DNA of 64,000 bases, from positions 372,001 to 436,000 of the forward strand of contig NZ_JAPJDC010000001.1 in NCBI RefSeq assembly GCF_026241855.1. Direction: 5' to 3'. Shown one piece after another: positions 58,967 to 64,000 of this stretch (positions are counted from its first letter, which is position 1; every line of letters starts with the position of its first letter). Source of the stretch: Curtobacterium flaccumfaciens pv. betae (lineage in GTDB: Bacteria > Actinomycetota > Actinomycetes > Actinomycetales > Microbacteriaceae). The position numbers and the translations under genes are program-made. The notes below the pieces were generated by a model, which was not told the origin of the DNA, did no database searches, and worked only from the letters and a program-made list of their open reading frames with translations.

Positions 58967-60321
58967 CGTGCCGTCCTGACGCTGAGGCCCTTGTCCTTGA
59001 AGGACTGGACGATCTCCCGCTGTGCGAGCTCCACGGCGTCACTGAGCTTCAGGCCCGAGGTGAGCTTGCGGCGGAACTGGTTCTGCAGGCTGGTGAAGGC
59101 CGACTGGGTCACCGGGGACCACGACCAGTCGATGTTCTGCTCCTTCGAGGCCGGCACGAAGACGTCCTCGTTGTAGTTCTGGCCGGAGAACCACTTCGAC
59201 GGCTTCTCGCGCTGCGCCCCGATGTAGTCGACCGCGGGCGACCAGCCGATGCCGCAGTGCTTGATCATGGCGTCGATGCCCTCCTTCGAGGTGGTCATCC
59301 ACGTGATGAACTCGAGCGCCTCCTTCGGGTGCTTCGCGTTCGCCAGCACCGCGGCTGTCGAACCGCCGATGGCGCTCGAGCCGAAGCCGTCGGCGCCCCA
59401 CTTCTGCATCGGGGCGACCTTCCACTTGCCCTCGCCGCCCTGCACCGACTCGATCAGTGCGTCACCCCAGCTCGCGCTGGTGACCGCGGCGATCTTGCCG
59501 CTCGCGGCCGCGGCGTACCACCCGGGGGAGTACGCACCGGCACTCGTGTCGACGAGCTTGTCGTCGATCACCCCGTCGAAGAAGTCCGCGACCATCAGGG
59601 TCTTGTCGTCGGTCATGTCGACGACCCACTCGTCGCCGTCGACCTTGAACCAGCGCGCGCCGGCCTGCTGTGCGTACGCGGCGAACGGCGAGGCGTCGGC
59701 GACCGGGAACACCTCGAGGTAGTTCTGCTTCCCGGTGCTCCGGACCTTGTCGGCCAGGTCACGCCACTCGTCCCACGTCGTCGGGGGTTCGCCGCCGGCC
59801 TGCTCGAGGATCGCGGTCTGGTAGTAGAACCCCATCGGGCCGGTGTCCTGCGGGATGCCGTAGATGCCGTCGACGAACGACACCTGCGCCCACGCGGCCT
59901 CGTCGTACTTCGACTCGAAGTCCTTCGCGCCGTACCGGGCCAGGTCGACCAGGCCGTTCGCGAGCATGAACTCGGGGATCTGCCGGAGCTCGACCTGCCC
60001 GATGTCCGGGCCGCCGCCGGCCGCGAGCGCGGAGTACATCTTCTGGTACCCGCCGCTGTTGCCGCCGGGGATCCAGTTCGCCGACACCTGGATGTTCGGA
60101 TGTGTCTCGTTCCAGACGTCGCAGACCTTCTGCAGGTCCTTGAGCCAGGCCCAGTAGGTGAGCTGGACGGTCTCACCCGAGGCCGCGGCGGGCACGAGGG
60201 CCGCCTTGTTGACGTTGGTCGAGCCCGGGACCGCACAGCCGGCGAGGAGTCCCGCCGCCGCGGTGCCGAGGCCGAAGCCCAACAGGTGTCGTCTCGTGAT
60301 GGGTCGTGGTCGTGGCGCCAT
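58963..60321 (-). CDS. Extracellular sugar-binding lipoprotein of the galactoside ABC transporter
   Basis: A 452-residue CUT1 binding protein. Its N-terminus has a twin-arginine motif (ITRRHLLG, residues 8-15) and a lipobox LLAGCA (Cys29), so it is probably a Tat-exported lipoprotein. Binding-protein stretches: VCDVWNETHPNIQVSANWIP and ALAAGGGPDIGQVELRQIPEF. First gene of the operon SBP-MalF-MalG-lacZ; no ATPase is included, so it may share a MsiK-type ATPase encoded elsewhere. ATG 60321. Confidence 0.87.
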   Translation of the reverse strand: MAPRPRPITRRHLLGFGLGTAAAGLLAGCAVPGSTNVNKAALVPAAASGETVQLTYWAWLKDLQKVCDVWNETHPNIQVSANWIPGGNSGGYQKMYSALAAGGGPDIGQVELRQIPEFMLANGLVDLARYGAKDFESKYDEAAWAQVSFVDGIYGIPQDTGPMGFYYQTAILEQAGGEPPTTWDEWRDLADKVRSTGKQNYLEVFPVADASPFAAYAQQAGARWFKVDGDEWVVDMTDDKTLMVADFFDGVIDDKLVDTSAGAYSPGWYAAAASGKIAAVTSASWGDALIESVQGGEGKWKVAPMQKWGADGFGSSAIGGSTAAVLANAKHPKEALEFITWMTTSKEGIDAMIKHCGIGWSPAVDYIGAQREKPSKWFSGQNYNEDVFVPASKEQNIDWSWSPVTQSAFTSLQNQFRRKLTSGLKLSDAVELAQREIVQSFKDKGLSVRTAR

Positions 60322-60362
60322 TGCCGCACTCCGTTCGTCGTTGATCGGGGTTGTCCACACCC

Positions 60363-60390
60363 AACCACAGAACCGAACGCCGTTGTGGTT
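60363..60390. promoter_or_regulatory. Inverted repeat upstream of the galactoside operon
   Basis: AACCACA (60363-60369) and TGTGGTT (60384-60390) form a perfect seven-base inverted repeat with a 14-base spacer, about 40 bases before the binding-protein start. It may be an operator, but no regulator gene is adjacent. Confidence 0.4.
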
Positions 60391-60529
60391 TCGTGACCGT
60401 ACCGACACTGCGCGTTCCCGGCGCACCTTGGAACGGCCCCAGGCCCGGGCGCGGACGGTGGGGTCACAGAGCAGACACCGACGCCCCGGACGGCGAAGGC
60501 CGCCGGTGGCACGACCGGGAGGAGAAGCG

Positions 60530-60871
60530 ATGACCGAACGCGGGAACACCACCCATCGCCCCGAACTCGACGAGCAGCTCGCGCACGAGGCGCAGAGCAT
60601 CGTCCAGGGGCACGGCAGCAACGCCCACGTCGAGGAGTTCCGGCAGTCCGAGCCGGTCCCCGACGACACCGACAGCCCGGAGACCCTCGCCGCGTCGGGC
60701 TACGACGGCGAGCTCGAGGGCGAACTGCAGGACGACACCACCGACGTGCTCCCCGAGGACGACGCCGACCGTGCCGACCCGTTGCCCACCGGCGAGGGCG
60801 ACGGAGCCGACGCGACCGTGTACCGCACCGAGACCGGGGAGGGCAGCGCCGATGGCTCTGACGCAGAATGA
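60530..60871 (+). CDS. Small acidic, probably disordered protein
   Basis: A 113-residue protein with a strongly acidic, Gly/Asp/Glu/Thr-rich composition (e.g. DVLPEDDADRADPLPTGEGD) and a short helical N-terminal part (ELDEQLAHEAQSIVQGHGSN). No cysteine, membrane segment or motif. GGGAGGAG precedes ATG 60530. Its last 20 bases overlap the start of the Balon-like gene, so the two are coupled. It may be a partner or stress protein; no function assigned. Confidence 0.65.
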   Translation: MTERGNTTHRPELDEQLAHEAQSIVQGHGSNAHVEEFRQSEPVPDDTDSPETLAASGYDGELEGELQDDTTDVLPEDDADRADPLPTGEGDGADATVYRTETGEGSADGSDAE

Positions 60872-62018
60872 CGCGCCGCACCTGCAGTGCGGCATCGCCG
60901 AACGCCTGAAGCGCGGGGGCACGTGGACGTGGGCCTACGTCGACGCGTCCGGTGACCGTGAGGACCCGCAGCACCTCGCCGCCCTGCAGCGCCGGAAGGC
61001 CGAGGACGTGCTGCGGTCGGCCGGGGCGGACGCCGAGGTCATCGACACGGTGATGGCCGAGCTCGAGGAGACGCCGGGGGTGCCGGCACCCGTCAGCCGG
61101 TACGTGCTCGTGCACGACGGCGAACTCGTGCTCAGCGAGGTCCTGCCCGGCGCGATGCACGCCCCGACGTCGATCGGCCACGACCCCGTGCCCGACCTGC
61201 TGCCGCTCCTGGCACACCGGCCGCTCGACCTGCCGTTCCTGATCGTCGAGGTCGGTCGCGAGGGCGGTGGCTACCGCGCCTACCGCCTGGGCCACGCCGA
61301 CGTGCCGGACCGTCGCGACGAGCAGCGCGTGCAGGGCCGCACCGACACGCTCCACAAGTTCCAGGGCGGCGGCTGGTCGCACCTGCGGTGGCAGCACCAC
61401 ACCGAGGAGATCTGGCGCGACAACCAGAACGAGGTCGCCACGGCGGTCGACGAGGCGTTCCGGCGGCTGCAGCCGAAGCTCATCGTGGTCGCGGGGGACA
61501 TCCGCGCACGGGGGCTCCTGCTCGACCAGTTGTCCACCGAAGCGCGCGCCGTCGTCTCCGAGGTCCCGGTCGACACCCGGGCGTCGGACGCGTCGGAGAC
61601 CGCGCTCGTCGAGCACGTCGACATCGCGCTCGCGCGGGTCATCGCGACCCGCCGGCACGACTTCGAGGACCTGCTCCGCACCCACGTCGGCCGCGGGGAC
61701 AACCAGACGGTCACCGGTCTCGGTTCCGTCGTCGAGGCGCTGCAGCAGGCGCAGGCCTCGGTCGTCGCGATCGACGCCGCCGCGATCGGCGACCGCACCC
61801 TGCTCGCGCTGGGAGCGGTGCCGTGGATCGCCACGGCACCCGAGCAGGCGGCGGGGGCACCGGTCATCGGACCGGTCCCGGCCGTGTGCGCGATCGTCCG
61901 GGCGGTCGCCCTCACCGACGCGGAGCTGCTGCTCGTAAACGCCGCGTCGCTCCCGAACGGCGCGCCCGCCGCGGCGTTGCTGCGGTGGCCGGTGGGACCG
62001 GCGGTGCCGGCCGCCTGA
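60852..62018 (+). CDS. Rv2629/Balon-like ribosome-associated protein (bacterial aeRF1 family)
   Basis: A 388-residue protein of the bacterial archaeo-eukaryotic release-factor family. Evidence: the central HKFQGGGWSHLRWQHHTEE region (family: hydrophobic-GGW-x-R-x-Q), then VDEAFRRLQPKLIVVAGDIRARGLLLDQL, and a C-terminal L7Ae-like alpha/beta domain (AVPWIATAP). Relatives such as Rv2629 and Psychrobacter Balon bind the ribosomal A site in dormant or stressed cells. The hibernation role here is inferred. ATG 60852 lies inside the preceding gene. Confidence 0.75.
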   Translation: MALTQNDAPHLQCGIAERLKRGGTWTWAYVDASGDREDPQHLAALQRRKAEDVLRSAGADAEVIDTVMAELEETPGVPAPVSRYVLVHDGELVLSEVLPGAMHAPTSIGHDPVPDLLPLLAHRPLDLPFLIVEVGREGGGYRAYRLGHADVPDRRDEQRVQGRTDTLHKFQGGGWSHLRWQHHTEEIWRDNQNEVATAVDEAFRRLQPKLIVVAGDIRARGLLLDQLSTEARAVVSEVPVDTRASDASETALVEHVDIALARVIATRRHDFEDLLRTHVGRGDNQTVTGLGSVVEALQQAQASVVAIDAAAIGDRTLLALGAVPWIATAPEQAAGAPVIGPVPAVCAIVRAVALTDAELLLVNAASLPNGAPAAALLRWPVGPAVPAA

Positions 62019-62031
62019 GCGGTGACCGGAC

Positions 62032-62079
62032 GACGGACGGGAGGCCCGGTGCCAGCTGGTACCGGGCCTCCCGTCCGTC
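62032..62079. repeat. 48-base palindrome (copy 5)
   Basis: Arms begin GACGGACGGGAGGCCCGG and meet at CCAG/CTGG; a single position (GGTGCC against GGTACC) would be a G-U wobble in RNA. 13 bases after the Balon-like stop. Right flank identical to that of copy 2 (CCGTCCGTCTCGGCGCG). Confidence 0.85.
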
Positions 62080-62129
62080 TCGGCGCGATCCTGCGGGCCG
62101 CCACGACGGCCGCGTATAGCGTCCCGGCC

Positions 62130-62972
62130 ATGACCGACGACCGCCGACGTGAGCTCGGCACCAGCGACGCCCCCGTTGAGGACGAACTCGCGGAGTCCTT
62201 CGACGCGACCATCGAGGAGGGCGCGGAGCGGCTGCAACGGACGACCCGGGCCGTCCTCGTCACGGGGTTCTTCGGCGGCCTCGAGGTCGGTCTCGGGGTG
62301 ATGGCGTACCTCGCCGTGCTCACCGAGACCGACAGCCACCTGATCGCCGGGCTGGCCTTCGGCATCGGCTTCATCGCGCTGCACCTGGCGCACAGCGAAC
62401 TCTTCACCGAGAACTTCCTGATGCCGGTCGCGGCCGTGGTCGCCCGCGAGGGGACCGTGCTGCAGCTCGTGCGACTGTGGGGCGGCACCCTCGTGGCGAA
62501 CCTGGCCGGGGGATGGGTGTTCATGTGGCTCGTTGTCCAGGCGTTCCCGCAGTGGCACGCCACGCTCTCGGAGTCGGCGCACCACTACGTCGACGCGCCG
62601 TTCGGACTGCAGAGCATCGTGCTGGCGGTCCTGGGCGGCAGCACCATCACCCTGATGACGCGGATGCAGCAGGGCACCGACTCAGACCCCGCGAAGCTCG
62701 TCGCCGCCGTCGCCGGAGGCTTCCTGCTCGCCGGGCTGCAGCTCTTCCACTCGATCCTCGACTCGCTGCTCGTCTTCGGGGCGATCCAGTCGGGCGCGGA
62801 CATCACCTACGGGCAGTGGCTCGGCTGGTTCGGGTACACGCTGCTGTTCAACGTCCTCGGTGGGCTGGTGCTCGTGACGGCGCTGCGCCTGCTCCGGACG
62901 AAGGAGCTCATGCAGGACCGCCGCCGGGACTCCCAGGACGACCCCGAGCGCGCCGACCACGAACAGGGGTGA
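62130..62972 (+). CDS. Formate/nitrite transporter (FNT) family channel
   Basis: A 280-residue membrane protein with six helices of the FNT type: IAGLAFGIGFIALHLAHSELFTENFLMPV has the characteristic motif seen in relatives (GF-x-N/L-xx-xxxELFT). The N-terminal 45 residues and C-terminal 30 are charged and cytosolic. It probably conducts a small monovalent anion. TATAGC lies nine bases before ATG 62130 and no ribosome site is evident. Confidence 0.78.
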   Translation: MTDDRRRELGTSDAPVEDELAESFDATIEEGAERLQRTTRAVLVTGFFGGLEVGLGVMAYLAVLTETDSHLIAGLAFGIGFIALHLAHSELFTENFLMPVAAVVAREGTVLQLVRLWGGTLVANLAGGWVFMWLVVQAFPQWHATLSESAHHYVDAPFGLQSIVLAVLGGSTITLMTRMQQGTDSDPAKLVAAVAGGFLLAGLQLFHSILDSLLVFGAIQSGADITYGQWLGWFGYTLLFNVLGGLVLVTALRLLRTKELMQDRRRDSQDDPERADHEQG

Positions 62973-63029
62973 CGGGCGCGACGGGCGGCGCAGGCTGACG
63001 GGGTCGTCCGCGGTCAGTCGCGCGGACGG

Positions 63030-64000
63030 TCAGTCGTGCGAGCGGTCGCGTCGGGGCACCAGCGGGACCGCGAGCAGCGGGAGCACCGCCACGATGCCGA
63101 ACGACGCCGCGAACCCGAGCGCACCGACCAGGGCGCCGATGCCCGGACCGACGGCGCTCGCCGCGATGAACTGCCCGGTGTTCTGCGCCCCGAGCGCCCG
63201 GCCCGACCAGAACGGTCCCGCCGCCTCGGCGACCGACGTGTAGGCCAGCCCGTTGTCGGCGACCGTCACGCTCGTCGCGAGCACCAGGAACACCGCAGCC
63301 CCGGCCAGGTGCGTCGCGTCGACGACCGCGAGCACCGCCATCACCACCGCGGCGCTCACCGCGACGATCCGCAGGGGCCCGACGCGCGACCCGGCCCGGT
63401 CGCTCCAGCCACCGACCAGGATCCGGCCGATCGCCCCGACGAACTGCGCGGCGCCGACGAGCAGCCCGGCCGCCGGCGTCGACCAGCCGAGGCCCACGAG
63501 CCAGACGAGCCCGTACGTCGACAGGGTGAACTGCGGCACCACGAGCAGGACCGACACCGCGTGCACCCGCCACAGGAACCCGCTCGACCGGTAGGGGTTC
63601 GCGGTCGCCGTCGTCGCCACCGTGGCCCGGGCAGGGCGTGGCGGGTCGGTGATCCCGATCGCGCAGCACACGGCGAGCACCGCGCACAGCACGATCGGCA
63701 GGACCAGGGCCGCACGGATCCCGGAGCCCTCGGCGAGCTGCGGCACCGTGACCGCCGCGAGCGTCACCCCGAGCGGTTGCGACATCTGCCGGATGCCCAT
63801 CGCGAGTCCCCGGCGCTCCTTCGGGAACCACCCCACCACGACCCGGCCGCTCGCGGCGTTCGTCGAGGCACTCGTCATGCCGGCGGCCAGGAACGCCAAC
63901 CCGAGCAGCACCGGGTCGCCCGCAGCCAGCCAGGCGGCGACCACGGCCAGCGTGGTGAGCACGAGCCCGCCGGCGATGACGACGCGCTCGCCGAACCGGT
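63030..64000 (-). CDS. Major facilitator superfamily transporter, N-terminus beyond window
   Basis: At least 323 residues with about ten membrane helices visible. PKERRGLAMGIRQMSQPLGVTLAAV is the family's cytoplasmic loop, and the second half shows VGAIGRILVGGWSDRAGSRVGP. The frame stays open to the right edge with MFS-like sequence (RFGERVVIAGGLVLTTLAVV), so the true start lies outside. Cargo unknown. Confidence 0.83.
   Translation of the reverse strand, partial: RFGERVVIAGGLVLTTLAVVAAWLAAGDPVLLGLAFLAAGMTSASTNAASGRVVVGWFPKERRGLAMGIRQMSQPLGVTLAAVTVPQLAEGSGIRAALVLPIVLCAVLAVCCAIGITDPPRPARATVATTATANPYRSSGFLWRVHAVSVLLVVPQFTLSTYGLVWLVGLGWSTPAAGLLVGAAQFVGAIGRILVGGWSDRAGSRVGPLRIVAVSAAVVMAVLAVVDATHLAGAAVFLVLATSVTVADNGLAYTSVAEAAGPFWSGRALGAQNTGQFIAASAVGPGIGALVGALGFAASFGIVAVLPLLAVPLVPRRDRSHD

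Overview
The window is about 70% GC, densely packed, with short ribosome-binding sites, many GTG starts, frequent 4-base ATGA/GTGA overlaps and many apparently leaderless promoters. Together with a divergent idi/crtE pair, a C50-carotenoid operon (crtE-crtB-crtI-crtYe-crtYf-crtEb), two fused CopD-CtaG proteins and DUF3151, this points to an actinobacterium of the family Microbacteriaceae, most like Curtobacterium or a close relative. That assignment is inference from gene content; no rRNA gene is present. One tRNA (Gly, CCC anticodon) is encoded.

Layout. 1-2.4 kb: a lactococcin-972-type bacteriocin gene and its DUF1430-type membrane partner, which runs off the left edge. 2.5-5.6 kb: a GntR/DasR-like regulator with a split GlcNAc/glucose-family PTS (separate EIIA and EIIB, divergent EIIC) and two DasR-like operators; the EIIB gene seems to start at ACG. 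5.6-11.2 kb: a zinc-uptake operon (znuA-znuC-znuB-zur) behind a Zur box, a hydrolase, the zinc-independent ribosomal proteins L28-L33-S14, and HU. 11.3-23.1 kb: CopD-CtaG with a Pif1/RecD2-like helicase, a DUF4383 protein, a PAP2 phosphatase, a flavin monooxygenase, a pair of Gdx/SugE-type SMR exporters with a divergent TetR, and a permease / His-rich permease-subunit / beta-propeller operon. 23.2-33.4 kb: alcohol dehydrogenase, glycerate kinase, sarcosine-oxidase-like flavoprotein, tRNA-Gly, an unrecognised gene pair, a second CopD-CtaG, a two-domain GNAT protein, dCTP deaminase and an MntA/HepT-like toxin-antitoxin pair whose antitoxin carries a fused HTH.

33.5-40.6 kb: a CUT2 monosaccharide ABC transporter and its LacI regulator, linked by two matching operators, then corA behind a structured leader with a hairpin over its ribosome-binding site. 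40.6-46.5 kb: the carotenoid island, idi reading one way and crtE-B-I-Ye-Yf-Eb the other. 46.6-53.8 kb: Gfo/Idh/MocA dehydrogenase, metallo-beta-lactamase-fold hydrolase, DUF3618 and YihY membrane proteins, a VTT-like membrane protein, an SDR, an ABC-F protein and DUF3151. 53.9-60.3 kb: a galactoside ABC transporter operon ending in a GH2 beta-galactosidase. 60.5-64 kb: an acidic small protein overlapping a Rv2629/Balon-like ribosome-associated protein, a formate/nitrite-type channel and a 5'-truncated MFS transporter.

Recurring non-coding structure links the regions. Five copies or variants of a 46-48-base palindrome sit between transcription units (5566, 18163, 23144, 37908, 62032), with compensatory base changes. 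A dispersed 12-mer, GGGCCTCCAGGC, occurs in intergenic DNA and also inside two reading frames as a PGLQAG tail. A TANNNT hexamer lies 6-7 bases before the start codon of about a dozen genes. No insertion sequence, prophage or CRISPR array was seen.
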